Assembly (NCBI RefSeq): GCF_011761565.1
Contig: NZ_JAASRM010000001.1
Span: forward strand, 2,790,139 to 2,854,138
DNA length: 64,000 nucleotides
Direction: 5' to 3'
Source: Rhizomicrobium palustre
GTDB lineage: Bacteria > Pseudomonadota > Alphaproteobacteria > Micropepsales > Micropepsaceae
Part shown: positions 9,211 through 18,226 of the stretch, piece by piece
Numbering within the stretch: position 1 is the stretch's first letter
Layout of the letters: each line of letters starts with the position of its first letter
Notes under the pieces: model-generated
Told to the model about the DNA's origin: nothing
Database searches by the model: none
Seen by the model: only the letters and a program-made list of their open reading frames with translations
Program-made: the position numbers and the translations under genes

Positions 9211-10671
9211 ATGGCCCAAGAAATCCGCATCAATGTGAGCGCGGGCGAGGTCCGGGTGGCTGTTGTCGAAGACGGCCGGCTGGAAGCGCTTAGCTGTACC
9301 AGGCTCCTTGGCACGGAAGAGAGCGCCGGTCATGTCGGCGACATCGTGCTTGGCCGCGTCGTGCGGGTGGTTCCTGCGGTGCAGGCCGCCTTTGTCGAGA
9401 TCGGGCGGGACCGCGCCGGTTTCCTGGGGGCGCGTGAAGCTCGTTGCCTAGCTCCGGCGGAGGGGGAGGTTGAGCTTTCCATCAGCCAGATCCTGCGCGA
9501 GGGCGACAAGGTTCTGGTACAGATTGTCAAAGACCCGATTGGTGATAAAGGCGCACGGCTTACGGCGAATGTCACTATTCCGGGGCGGCTTTGCGTTTTC
9601 ACGCCCTTGCAGCCCGGCGTTGGGATTTCGCGCAGGATCGAGGATGAGGCCGAACGCCTTCGGCTTGCCGAGATTGGCGAGGCGCTCTTTGCCAGCGAGT
9701 TCAAAGGCGGCTGTATCCTGCGCACAGCCGCCGTAGGCGCCAGCGAAGAAGATTTGCGTGAAGACCTTTTGCGGCTGGAAGAAGAGTGGGGCGAGATTTC
9801 TGCAGCGCGCAAAAGCGCCGGCGTGCCCTCCACCTTGCGCCGCGATTTAGGCCCCATCGAGCGGGCGCTGCGCGACATCGTGCATGACACGACCTCATCG
9901 ATCCTGATCGACAACGCGGTGGCGGCGGAAAAAGCACGCGCCTATTGCCGCGAGGCGATGCCGGGGGTGGAAGGCCGCATTGCTGTTTATAACGACAGCC
10001 TGCCGCTTTTTGCCGATCTCGAAAGCGACATCGATGGCTTGATCCTGCCGCGCGTGCCGCTCAAATGCGGCGGCTGGCTGACGGTGGAAGGGACCGAGGC
10101 GCTGACGGCGATCGACGTGAATTCCGGAAGCTTCACTCATTCTTCCGCCGTGGAAGACACAGGTCTCGCCGTCAATCTGGAAGCCGCGGCAGAGATTGGC
10201 CGCCAGCTTCGCTTGCGCGGGGTGGGCGGGTTGATCGTGATCGACTTCATCCATATGCGCGAGCCCTCGCATTATGAGCGCGTTCTGGCGGCGCTGGGCC
10301 AAAGCCTCGCTCGTGATGGCGTGCCAGTGAATATCGGCAAGGTGACCGATTTCGGCCTTGTGGAAGTGACCCGCAAGCGGGTGCGCGAATCCCTGGTCCA
10401 GCTTTGGAGTGAGGATTGTGGCACTTGCCATGGGCTTGGCATTACGCGCCGTCCCGAAGCAGTGGCGATGGATCTTATCCGCCGGGTAGAGGAAACCGCA
10501 CGCGTTGCGCCGGGCAAACCCATCCTCGTAACCGCGGCACCCTCTGTGATTGCGTGGCTTCTGGTCCATGAAGCTATGGATGCGCTTTCGCGTGCAGGAA
10601 TTGGTCGAATCAGTTTGGAGGAAGATGCCCGCTACCCGCGGGAAAGATTCGAGGTCGGAACCCGTGGCTGA
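9211..10671 (+). CDS. rng: ribonuclease G/E family endoribonuclease
   Basis: Mg-dependent endoribonuclease that cleaves single-stranded AU-rich RNA and matures rRNA ends. At 486 residues it is RNase G-sized and lacks the long RNase E scaffold. An S1-like RNA-binding region lies near residues 35-120 ([16 protein letters not shown]). The DNase I-like catalytic core is [13 protein letters not shown] plus [10 protein letters not shown]. The zinc-link motif is CGTCHG. It begins after a 178-base gap in which I see no gene and ends overlapping yacG by 8 bases, a common alphaproteobacterial pairing. Confidence 0.94.
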   Translation: MAQEIRINVSAGEVRVAVVEDGRLEALSCTRLLGTEESAGHVGDIVLGRVVRVVPAVQAAFVEIGRDRAGFLGAREARCLAPAEGEVELSISQILREGDKVLVQIVKDPIGDKGARLTANVTIPGRLCVFTPLQPGVGISRRIEDEAERLRLAEIGEALFASEFKGGCILRTAAVGASEEDLREDLLRLEEEWGEISAARKSAGVPSTLRRDLGPIERALRDIVHDTTSSILIDNAVAAEKARAYCREAMPGVEGRIAVYNDSLPLFADLESDIDGLILPRVPLKCGGWLTVEGTEALTAIDVNSGSFTHSSAVEDTGLAVNLEAAAEIGRQLRLRGVGGLIVIDFIHMREPSHYERVLAALGQSLARDGVPVNIGKVTDFGLVEVTRKRVRESLVQLWSEDCGTCHGLGITRRPEAVAMDLIRRVEETARVAPGKPILVTAAPSVIAWLLVHEAMDALSRAGIGRISLEEDARYPRERFEVGTRG

Positions 10672-10873
10672 TTACAAACCGGCGACAAATAAATGTCCGA
10701 TTTGCAAAAAGGACACAGAAGAGGCTTTTCGTCCTTTCTGTTCCAAACGCTGCGCGAATGCAGATTTATTGAAGTGGATCAAAGGCGAATACGCCATCCC
10801 CTCCGACGAGCCTCCGTCCGAAGAGGATTTTGATCCTTTTGTCGGTACGTTGCAGTCAGGCAAAGCCCACTAG
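10664..10873 (+). CDS. yacG: DNA gyrase inhibitor YacG
   Basis: A 69-residue zinc-finger protein. YacG in E. coli binds GyrB and inhibits DNA binding by gyrase. The zinc ligands Cys11, Cys14, Cys26 and Cys30 lie in CPICKKD and FCSKRC, followed by the typical [12 protein letters not shown] block and an acidic tail. The GTG at 10664 is chosen because it starts just before the conserved core and overlaps the RNase G stop by 8 bases; an in-frame ATG at 10625 would add 13 residues. Confidence 0.92.
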   Translation: MADYKPATNKCPICKKDTEEAFRPFCSKRCANADLLKWIKGEYAIPSDEPPSEEDFDPFVGTLQSGKAH

Positions 10874-10919
10874 GGTAAATCTGGGCAACTCGCCTATAAT
10901 TTGGGCGGGGAAACGTACC

Positions 10920-12260
10920 ATGAGGAATGCTATGCGCCGCACGGCCGCATTGTGCTTTTTTGCATCCATTTTGCTTTCGGGTTCCGCTTTGGCCAGCGGC
11001 TACGGGTTGCGCGATGTCAGCGCAGCCACGCTGGGGCTGTCCTATGCGGGCGACGCGGCCAACGGTTCGCGCGCTTCGACCTTGGCCTTCAATCCGGCGC
11101 TTGCCGCCGATGTGGGCGAGTTCGATGTCGCGATCAGCAATGTCGGGCTTCTGCCGAAGACCGACGGGACCTTCACGGCCACCACGGCGGCCGGAACGCC
11201 GGTCGCCGGCATCACCAATCCGAAGGATATCGTCAATACGGCGCTGATCCCGGCGATGGCGCTGCGCTATCGCCTCACGCCGACCATCGCCGTTGGTTTC
11301 ACCGCCACCGCGCCTTGGGGCATGATCACCGATTACGGTAATACCGGCGTGACGCGCTATTACGCGACCATGAGCGACGTGAAGAGCGCGAACTTCTCAC
11401 CCGTCGTCTCCTGGCAGGTTCTGCCGGAGCTTTCCATCGGCGGCGGCTTGCAGGTCCAGTACATCAAGGGCCGTCTCGCCAAGGCGATCGACTTCGGCAC
11501 GCTCGGTTATGTCAACAAGATCCCGGGCTCTGTTCCGGGCGCTCGCGATGGCTTTGTCGAGCTGCGCGCCCAGGATTGGGCGACCGGCTGGACGATTGGC
11601 GCGGAATGGAAGCCGACGCCGAATTTCTCGGTCGGTGTTTCCTATAAATCAAAGATCGAGAACACGCTGAACGGCAATGAATGGTTCACGCTGGATTCTA
11701 CCGGCATCGGCGCCACGCTGAAGGCCGTGACGGGGGCTTTTGTAAATGGCCCGGCGAGCGCGCCGTTCTCCAATCCCGATCTCGTCACTTTCGGCGCGCG
11801 CTGGAAGCTCGATCCGCAATGGACGATCTCGGTGGGCGGCGATTGGACCGGCTGGAGCGCCTTCAACACGCTGACCGCCCATTCCCACAATCCCAAGCAG
11901 CCCGACGATGTGACGGTGATGAACTGGCAGGATAGCTGGTTCGGCTCCGTCGGCGTCGAATATAAGCCCAGCCAGCTTTGGACGCTGCGTCTCGGCACCG
12001 CCTATGACCAGACCCCGACGACCTCGGGCTATCGCACACCGGGCATTCCCGATGGCGGGCGCTATTGGATCAGCGGCGGCATCGGCTACCAGCTCACCCA
12101 ACATATCGACCTCGACCTCTCGGTCGCCCATCTCATCGCCGAGAAGGGCAATATCGCCCTTAAGGCCTCCGATCCCGGCAACGCCGCGCGCGGCAGCCTG
12201 ACGGGCTCGGTGAACATGGAAGTCACCCTTATCGGCGCCGAATTCTCCTATCATCTGTAA
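10920..12260 (+). CDS. OmpP1/FadL/TodX family outer-membrane transporter
   Basis: Outer-membrane beta-barrel of 446 residues of the FadL family, which moves long-chain fatty acids or other hydrophobic compounds across the outer membrane. Residues 1-24 are a signal peptide ending SGSALA. The mature N-terminus SGYGLRDVSAATLGLSYAGDA is the family hallmark, with the plug NPA motif (STLAFNPALA). Alternating beta-strands follow to the C-terminus GAEFSYHL. A second ATG at 10932 is an alternative start. It is followed by a clear terminator and appears monocistronic. The substrate is not deducible. Confidence 0.9.
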   Translation: MRNAMRRTAALCFFASILLSGSALASGYGLRDVSAATLGLSYAGDAANGSRASTLAFNPALAADVGEFDVAISNVGLLPKTDGTFTATTAAGTPVAGITNPKDIVNTALIPAMALRYRLTPTIAVGFTATAPWGMITDYGNTGVTRYYATMSDVKSANFSPVVSWQVLPELSIGGGLQVQYIKGRLAKAIDFGTLGYVNKIPGSVPGARDGFVELRAQDWATGWTIGAEWKPTPNFSVGVSYKSKIENTLNGNEWFTLDSTGIGATLKAVTGAFVNGPASAPFSNPDLVTFGARWKLDPQWTISVGGDWTGWSAFNTLTAHSHNPKQPDDVTVMNWQDSWFGSVGVEYKPSQLWTLRLGTAYDQTPTTSGYRTPGIPDGGRYWISGGIGYQLTQHIDLDLSVAHLIAEKGNIALKASDPGNAARGSLTGSVNMEVTLIGAEFSYHL

Positions 12261-12303
12261 AGGCGGCATCTGCTCGGAAGAGCAATTACCCGCGTGAAAA
12301 TCC

Positions 12304-12336
12304 AAAGGCGGCTCCGACTGGGGCCGCCTTTTTGTT
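12304..12336 (+). terminator. rho-independent terminator after the FadL-type gene
   Basis: AAGGCGGC (12305-12312) pairs with GCCGCCTT (12323-12330) around a 10-base loop and runs into TTTTTGTTT. It closes the fadL-like transcript. Confidence 0.9.
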
Positions 12337-12347
12337 TGGCGTCATCA

Positions 12348-12929
12348 TTATCGGTCGATCGGTGCTATTCCGTGTTCTGAAAGCCAGCGTTCAAGCACCA
12401 CCGGGTCATACTGTTGCTGGATCCAGCTCACGAGGCTGGTGCCATTTGCCGCTTCCCGCGCGAATACCGGAAACGCCCGCAGCCACATCTGGTTTTGTCG
12501 CGGCATGTGCAAATAGGGAAAGCGGTCGAACTGTTTTGTGGCTTCTTCTTCCGCCATCCAGCCATACCGATGCAGTAGAAACAATGCCGACGCCAAACTC
12601 GTCCGATCCTGCCCGCCAGAGCATTTGATCAAAAAGGGCCGCGGTGCGGCATCAAATGTCTCCAATAAGCCCAGCAAGAGAACTCTGGTAGGCAGCCGTC
12701 GTGAGTTCATACTCAAATTGAAATGCTTGATTCTCAAGCGCCGGCAGCACCAGGCTTCCTTCTGCCACCAGCCCCATTCGGGATGCGCGCCACGCAGGTT
12801 AATGATGCTGCGGATGCCGTTCGATCGAAGATGGTGCTCCCAAAAGCCCATATATGGCTGTGCGGATCGCGCGGCTTCCCCGGGCACGATCCAATGGCAA
12901 TTATAAAGAATATTCAGGACCGATCGCAT
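12348..12929 (-). CDS. tyrosine/dual-specificity phosphatase-like protein
   Basis: A 193-residue protein from the ATG at 12929; the frame extends to 13019, but the extra 30 residues look like leader noise. The active-site CX5R loop is KCSGGQDRTS, with the nucleophilic Cys and Arg in place and Asp-Arg-Thr as in bacterial tyrosine phosphatases of the cyclin-phosphatase fold. The usual His before the Cys is Lys here. An N-terminal SAQPY...GIRSIINLRG block matches this family. It is transcribed away from the PIG-L/GT25/MacAB operon across a 392-bp gap. The substrate could be a protein, lipid or sugar phosphate. Confidence 0.75.
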   Translation of the reverse strand: MRSVLNILYNCHWIVPGEAARSAQPYMGFWEHHLRSNGIRSIINLRGAHPEWGWWQKEAWCCRRLRIKHFNLSMNSRRLPTRVLLLGLLETFDAAPRPFLIKCSGGQDRTSLASALFLLHRYGWMAEEEATKQFDRFPYLHMPRQNQMWLRAFPVFAREAANGTSLVSWIQQQYDPVVLERWLSEHGIAPIDR

Positions 12930-13321
12930 TCTCGACCCATGGAGACTGTTGGCACTTGGTCTTAACGCGGGTGGCCCTTGTCTAAAAACGGCTATCGTGC
13001 ACCCCAACCAAATCTCCACATAACGTCAGCCAAAGCACGGCAGAAAGGCACCGCATGGGAAAAATAGCGGGCTCCGGCGCGTCGTCCCACGGTAGGTGTT
13101 TGGCTTTGATCGACGGCCAGAGTTGTAAATTCGGCGCTGCCAGTAGCCGTCATCGCACGCGCCGGGATCGATATGGCGCCCCCACGCGGATGAAGCCTCA
13201 ACTTCACCTCCACATTTCGCCAACGCAGGCATGAGACCTAATCGGACGTCGATGGCGGCTTAGCCATTCCATGTGCCGTTTGGCTACCGGCCTGGCTGTC
13301 AGGTCAAAAAAGGTGGTGGAG
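12930..13321. other. 392-bp divergent intergenic region
   Basis: Lies between the phosphatase (minus) and the PIG-L operon (plus) and must contain both promoters. The short open frames here do not resemble proteins. I could not assign a specific operator. Confidence 0.4.
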
Positions 13322-14203
13322 ATGTCCGAATTATCTCGGTCGGGAGGTGGTTTGCCCGGTGTTGGGTTGGTTCGGAATCGCGCGCGCACCAAAGCCAATA
13401 TTAAAGAACTTCTCTTTCCCACTACCCTCGACTTGGCGCATGGGCCGCTGTTGTCGCGATTTCTCAAGACCCCGGTCGTGGTGTTGTCGGCGCATTTCGA
13501 CGACGCCTGCTTTTCGTTGGGTGGTCTACTTGAAACCATCCACCAGGGCACGTTGATCAACGTCTTCACCGCCGGTCGCTATTTGGCCAAACCACGAAAA
13601 GAATCGCCTCAAGAGGCCGATGTCTTCATCATACGGGATGCTGAAGATGAGCAATTTGCTCACGCCTGCGGTCTTTGCCGCATCGATCTGAAATGCAAAG
13701 AGCCCGCCTTGTACGGCCGTCATGTGGGCGATCTTAGCGGCGTTGCTGCAGACCTTGAGCAAATTATGGAGCCGGTGCTGCAAGCGATCGCAAAAATCGC
13801 GGCAGGGTTTCGCGAATGGGAAAAGGGGTACTTGTTTGTCCCCTTGGGGATTGGGCATCATTGTAATCATCGAGCTCTCAACGAGCTGATCCTCCAGAAC
13901 CTCGACGCCATCTCGCAAAACTACGAGGTCTTGTTTTACGAGGATCAACCTTATGCGGCTTCTCCGTTCAACCGTCTCACGGCGCTGCTGCGGGTAGCAC
14001 GCCGGCTCGATACGTCCATCACCGCCCGTTATGTGCTGCGGAACGACTGGGCGCAGAAAAAATCCCTCATCGAATTCTATCCTACGCAGCTTCGGACGCC
14101 GCCGCGGCGGTGGCGTTTCCGTCCGGCCGCTTTGTCTCCGCTTTCTCCGCATGAAGCCTTTTGGACATTTCCGCTGAACGGTGCACCGCATGTTGCCGAG
14201 TAA
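13322..14203 (+). CDS. PIG-L/LmbE family N-acetyl-sugar deacetylase
   Basis: Zn-dependent deacetylase family acting on N-acetylglucosamine-type sugars or small glycoconjugates. It has 293 residues from the ATG at 13322. The N-terminal motif is VVVLSAHFDDACFSLGG, an HxDD variant in which the usual Pro and Glu of HPDDE are replaced by Phe and Ala; the metal-binding His and the two Asp remain. The third metal ligand region is PLGIGHHCNHRALNEL, matching the family's H-x-x-H-R block with Cys-Asn where Asp is usual. No signal peptide is seen. It is the first gene of a tight operon with GT25, macA and macB, and overlaps the GT25 gene. The substrate is unknown. Confidence 0.8.
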   Translation: MSELSRSGGGLPGVGLVRNRARTKANIKELLFPTTLDLAHGPLLSRFLKTPVVVLSAHFDDACFSLGGLLETIHQGTLINVFTAGRYLAKPRKESPQEADVFIIRDAEDEQFAHACGLCRIDLKCKEPALYGRHVGDLSGVAADLEQIMEPVLQAIAKIAAGFREWEKGYLFVPLGIGHHCNHRALNELILQNLDAISQNYEVLFYEDQPYAASPFNRLTALLRVARRLDTSITARYVLRNDWAQKKSLIEFYPTQLRTPPRRWRFRPAALSPLSPHEAFWTFPLNGAPHVAE

Positions 14204-15050
14204 CTGGACCTGTTTTGTTATTAATCTCGACCGCAGCACCTATCGCCTGCGGAGCATTTCGCGACAGCTTGCGAAATCCGGGATTGCGTTCCAGCGCTTC
14301 GAAGCTGTGGATGGCTCCGTTCTCGATCCCGACTGCCACCCGGCCTTCAACCGGCAGCGATACGAGCAGCGGCACGGAAAGGAACCTGTTGCCAACGAAA
14401 TTGGCTGCTTCATGAGCCATATCGGTGTGATGGAAGCGTTCTTGAGAAGCGGCGCGGAACGCAGCCTGGTTCTCGAAGACGATGCTCTCATCGATGCGTC
14501 GCTCGCAGGTGTTCTTCACGAACTCGAAGACGCGGCGGATGCGTGGGATATGACTCTGCTCTATGGTAACCATTTTGGCGCGCCCCTTCGCCAGCGGCCA
14601 TTGGGGATGAACCATCATCTCGTCGGCTTCTTCTTTCGTCAGACTGGCGCTGTTGCCTACGCGATAAATCGCAAGGCGGCGGAGGCATATCTTGCGCATC
14701 TGTTGCCCATGACGTTGCCCATAGATGTGGATTACGACCGTGCCTGGGACTTCTCCATCCGCTTTCGCGGTGTTCTTCCTTTTCCTGTTAGAACCGGAAA
14801 GCATGCATCCGAGATCGGAAAAACAGGCCGTAAATTTGTCTGGTATCGCCGGTTCGCCACCTATCTTAATCGCATGAACCATGGAGCGCGAAGGCTCCTG
14901 CATTATGCGTTCACCGATCCGATATGGCTGACAGCACTCAAGCGGCGTCTGGCGCCACCCACCCACCGCGCAGAGGGTAATGGATCGCCCCTGCAATCCG
15001 TAACCAGCCTTTCGCCGGTATTGTCACAACTGAAAAAGGCGCGGTCATAG
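14190..15050 (+). CDS. glycosyltransferase family 25 protein
   Basis: A 286-residue GT25-type (LPS biosynthesis) sugar transferase. The family pattern is clear: CFVINLDRSTYRLRSI at the start, RFEAVDG, then GCFMSHIGVMEAFL and the metal/nucleotide-binding SLVLEDDALI. GT25 enzymes usually add galactose or glucose to LPS core or glycoproteins. The GTG at 14181 is an alternative start 9 bases upstream. It overlaps the PIG-L stop by 14 bases and is followed 31 bases later by macA. A Lys/Arg-rich C-terminus (LTALKRRLAPP) may associate with membrane. It probably glycosylates the compound modified by the neighbouring deacetylase, which is inference. Confidence 0.85.
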   Translation: MLPSNWTCFVINLDRSTYRLRSISRQLAKSGIAFQRFEAVDGSVLDPDCHPAFNRQRYEQRHGKEPVANEIGCFMSHIGVMEAFLRSGAERSLVLEDDALIDASLAGVLHELEDAADAWDMTLLYGNHFGAPLRQRPLGMNHHLVGFFFRQTGAVAYAINRKAAEAYLAHLLPMTLPIDVDYDRAWDFSIRFRGVLPFPVRTGKHASEIGKTGRKFVWYRRFATYLNRMNHGARRLLHYAFTDPIWLTALKRRLAPPTHRAEGNGSPLQSVTSLSPVLSQLKKARS

Positions 15051-15081
15051 ACTGGCAATGCATAATTTTCTTAAGGGGTAT

Positions 15082-16269
15082 ATGATGTTTGAGCGGCTGA
15101 GAGCCTTCGTTTCGGAAAAGCCCGTTCGGGCGGCCACGATAGCGATCATCGCATCATGCTTGGCGTTCGCTGTTTTTGCGCGGCCGTCAAAAAAATCTCA
15201 GGATGCAGAACTTCTGACATCATCCGTTTTCCGCGGAACCATAGAAGAGACGGTGCTCGCCAACGCTGTTCTTGAACCTGTGCGGATGGTCAATGTCGGT
15301 GCGCAGGTTACCGGTCAGATCCGTGCCTTGCACGTCGGTCTTAATCAGCGTGTCAAGGCGGGTGATCTGATCGCCGAGATTGACTCTTTGCCACAACGCA
15401 ACGCGCTGAGGATAGCCGAAGCGTCGCTCGCGAATATATCTGCTCAACAAAAGGCTCGGACCATCCAGTACGCTCAGGCGGAGAACGAGTTCCGGCGGCA
15501 GAAAAATCTACTTTCGGAGCAGGCTACATCCAGGTCTGCTTTCGATGCGGCCAAGGCATCCTACATGGCGCTGGAAGCAGAAGTGAAAGCTTTGACCGCG
15601 CAGATGACGCAGGCCAGAGTCGAAGTTGAAAATGCGCAAGTCAATCTCGGATATACAAGAATTGTCGCCCCCATTGATGGGGTCGTTATCGCTGTGGTCA
15701 CCAAGCAGGGGCAGACCCTGAATTCGACCCAATCTGTTCCGACGATTGTTGTTCTGGCGCAGCTCGACGTCATGCGCTTGAAGATTCAAATCTCAGAGGC
15801 CGATGTCACGCGCGTACAGCCGGGCCAAAAGGTCTGGTTCAATGTCATTGGCGATCAGAATACAAAGCGTATGACGACTTTGCGGCTGATCGAAACGGCC
15901 CCCACGACGATGGCGTCGGACGGAGGTGCACAAACGACCGCTCAGAGTACGGCCGCAATTTATTATAATGGCCTTGGCGAGATTCCAAATCCCGATGGCA
16001 AGCTGCGCCCTCAGATGACCGCGCAAGCGAATATTGTGCTGAGGACGGCGACGAACGTTCTCATGGTACCGTGGCCGGCTCTGAAGGAGCGCGGGGCCGA
16101 TGGGCGCTACCGCGTCGGGGCCGAAACTGCGGGTGGTAAAGTGCAAACGCGGTTCGTGCGGATTGGCGCCTCGGACAAAGTGAATGTGCAGATTCGCGAT
16201 GGCCTGTCGCTTGGCGAGAAGGTGGTGATCGGCACAGCCGCTCCCGCTCCGATGGATAGCCCGCTATGA
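15082..16269 (+). CDS. macA: MacA-like periplasmic adaptor (membrane fusion protein)
   Basis: Adaptor linking an inner-membrane ABC exporter to an outer-membrane TolC-type channel. It has 395 residues from 15082. One N-terminal membrane anchor lies at about residues 16-36. A lipoyl half-domain (VNVGAQVTGQIRALHVGLNQ), a coiled-coil hairpin at about 100-190 (Gln/Ala/Glu-rich), the second lipoyl half (LGYTRIVAPIDGVV) and a beta-barrel domain follow. AAGGGG at 15073-15078 fits starts at 15082 or 15085 better than the in-frame ATG at 15058. The last codons overlap macB by 4 bases. Confidence 0.9.
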   Translation: MMFERLRAFVSEKPVRAATIAIIASCLAFAVFARPSKKSQDAELLTSSVFRGTIEETVLANAVLEPVRMVNVGAQVTGQIRALHVGLNQRVKAGDLIAEIDSLPQRNALRIAEASLANISAQQKARTIQYAQAENEFRRQKNLLSEQATSRSAFDAAKASYMALEAEVKALTAQMTQARVEVENAQVNLGYTRIVAPIDGVVIAVVTKQGQTLNSTQSVPTIVVLAQLDVMRLKIQISEADVTRVQPGQKVWFNVIGDQNTKRMTTLRLIETAPTTMASDGGAQTTAQSTAAIYYNGLGEIPNPDGKLRPQMTAQANIVLRTATNVLMVPWPALKERGADGRYRVGAETAGGKVQTRFVRIGASDKVNVQIRDGLSLGEKVVIGTAAPAPMDSPL

Positions 16270-18209
16270 GTGCTTTGATTGAACTTTCGAATATTTCGCG
16301 CGTCTACTATACCGGAGACGAAGCCGTTGTCGCGCTCGATAGCGTGTCGCTGTCGATTAATGCTGGAGAACTGATTGCGATTGTAGGCGCCAGCGGTTCG
16401 GGAAAGTCGACCCTGATGAATATCCTGGGCTGTCTCGATCAGCCCAGCTCGGGCAGTTATCGCATCGATGGACAGGAAACCGCCGCGCTCCAGCCGGATG
16501 AATTGGCGCGCCTGCGTTGCCAGCATTTTGGTTTCATTTTTCAGCGTTATCATTTGATGGGAGACCTTTCAGCGGCAGCCAATGTCGAGATTCCCGCAAT
16601 CTATGACGGGGCCGAACCGGCAAGCCGCAGTGAAAGGGCCAAGACGCTGCTTTCTAGGCTGGGTCTGGGTGATCGCCTGCGCCATTACCCCAGCCAGCTT
16701 TCGGGAGGCCAGCAGCAGCGGGTTTCCATCGCCAGGGCACTCATGAACGGTGGCGAAATCATCCTCGCCGACGAACCGACTGGCGCATTGGATAGCAAGA
16801 GCGGCGAAATGGTGATGGGAGTTCTTAAGGAACTTCATCGCGAGGGCCATACAATCATTCTGGTCACGCACGATATTCACGTTGCCGAGCATGCCGATCG
16901 CATCATCGAAATTCGGGACGGTAAAATCATCGCGGATCGGCGGACCAGAGAAAACCCAGAGCAGCCCCCCACCCATTCACGTCGTAGCCAAGGCGCTGCG
17001 TCCTCGCCGCGCGGGCGAAGGTTCCTTGATGCGATGAAAATGGCTTTTCACGCCATGGCGGGTCATCGCATGCGAACCTTTCTGACCATGCTGGGAATTA
17101 TCATTGGCGTGGCCGCTGTCGTTCTCGTCACGGCGCTGGGCACTGGCACACAAAGAAAGGTGCTATCTCAACTCACGGAGCTGGGGGTCAGCACTATTGA
17201 GGTCTACCCCGGCAAGGATTGGGGCGATGAGCGCGCCAGTTCCATCCGCACGCTCATTCCAGAAGATGCGGATGCCCTCAAAGCTCAGCCTTACATCGAC
17301 AGCGTCTCGCCGATCCTTTCGGCCTCAGGAAACGTCCAATATGCGAACATCTCGGTTTCCGCGGAGATACTCGGTGTCGGCGAAAGCTATTTCAAGACGG
17401 GCAATCTCAAGCTCAAGGCCGGGCGCCTGTTTGACCAGGGCGATATCCAGGCAAAGGCGCAGCTTGCGGTGATCGACGACAATACAAGAAAGCGGCTGTT
17501 TCCGCATGAGCTGTCGCCTGTTGGCAAGATCATCATGTTCAAGCAGATGCCTGTGGTGATCTGCGGGGTTTTGGCACCGCGCACGACAAGTTTCGGCGGC
17601 CGCAATCTTCAGATATTTGTTCCCTTCACAACCGTTCGCAGCCGCATCACCGGCCAGGAGACAAGCCTCTATGGGCTGACCATCCGGGTTGTCCGGCAGA
17701 TTGACACCCGCTTGGCTGAAGGTGCTGTAAGCGAACTGCTGACACAGCGCCACGGCCGCAAGGATTTCTTCGTTTTCAACAGCGACCAATACCGCAAAAC
17801 CTATGAGAAGACGGCACAAACGATGTCTCTGCTGATCTCTTCGGTTGCGGCTATCGCGTTGATCATCGGCGGTATTGGCGTGATGAATATTATGCTGGTG
17901 TCAGTGACGGAGCGTACCAAGGAGATCGGATTGCGTATGGCCGTGGGGGCCCGCAGGCGGGATATCATGCTGCAATTTCAAATCGAAGCTATCACCATCT
18001 GCCTGACCGGCGCCGTTCTCGGTATCGCGCTGGCGCTGGTGGTTTGCGCGCTTCCCGGTGAAGATAGCAGCGATTTTCCGATGGTGCTCACAGGAGGGGC
18101 GATCGGCATCGCCAGTGCGTCCGCGATCACAGTGGGGCTGCTTTTCGGGTATCTGCCAGCGCGTAACGCGGCCCGGCTCGATCCAGTTGTGGCGCTGTCA
18201 CGAGAATAG
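16266..18209 (+). CDS. macB: MacB-like ABC exporter, ATPase fused to permease
   Basis: A 647-residue MacB-type ABC protein. The ATPase domain spans residues 1-225, with Walker A GASGSGKS from about residue 41, signature LSGGQQQR from about 145 and Walker B ILADEPTGALD. A linker leads to a first membrane helix at about 270-295 (HRMRTFLTMLGIIIGVAAVV). A large periplasmic domain and three C-terminal helices follow, with the family motif IGGIGVMNIMLVSVTERTKEIGLRMA. MacAB-TolC complexes export macrolides, peptides, enterotoxins or glycolipid-like compounds by mechanotransmission. Operon context with a deacetylase and glycosyltransferase suggests the cargo is a modified glycan, lipid or peptide. 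No TolC gene is in the window. Confidence 0.93.
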   Translation: MSALIELSNISRVYYTGDEAVVALDSVSLSINAGELIAIVGASGSGKSTLMNILGCLDQPSSGSYRIDGQETAALQPDELARLRCQHFGFIFQRYHLMGDLSAAANVEIPAIYDGAEPASRSERAKTLLSRLGLGDRLRHYPSQLSGGQQQRVSIARALMNGGEIILADEPTGALDSKSGEMVMGVLKELHREGHTIILVTHDIHVAEHADRIIEIRDGKIIADRRTRENPEQPPTHSRRSQGAASSPRGRRFLDAMKMAFHAMAGHRMRTFLTMLGIIIGVAAVVLVTALGTGTQRKVLSQLTELGVSTIEVYPGKDWGDERASSIRTLIPEDADALKAQPYIDSVSPILSASGNVQYANISVSAEILGVGESYFKTGNLKLKAGRLFDQGDIQAKAQLAVIDDNTRKRLFPHELSPVGKIIMFKQMPVVICGVLAPRTTSFGGRNLQIFVPFTTVRSRITGQETSLYGLTIRVVRQIDTRLAEGAVSELLTQRHGRKDFFVFNSDQYRKTYEKTAQTMSLLISSVAAIALIIGGIGVMNIMLVSVTERTKEIGLRMAVGARRRDIMLQFQIEAITICLTGAVLGIALALVVCALPGEDSSDFPMVLTGGAIGIASASAITVGLLFGYLPARNAARLDPVVALSRE

Positions 18210-18226
18210 ATTTTCAGCGGCTTGGC

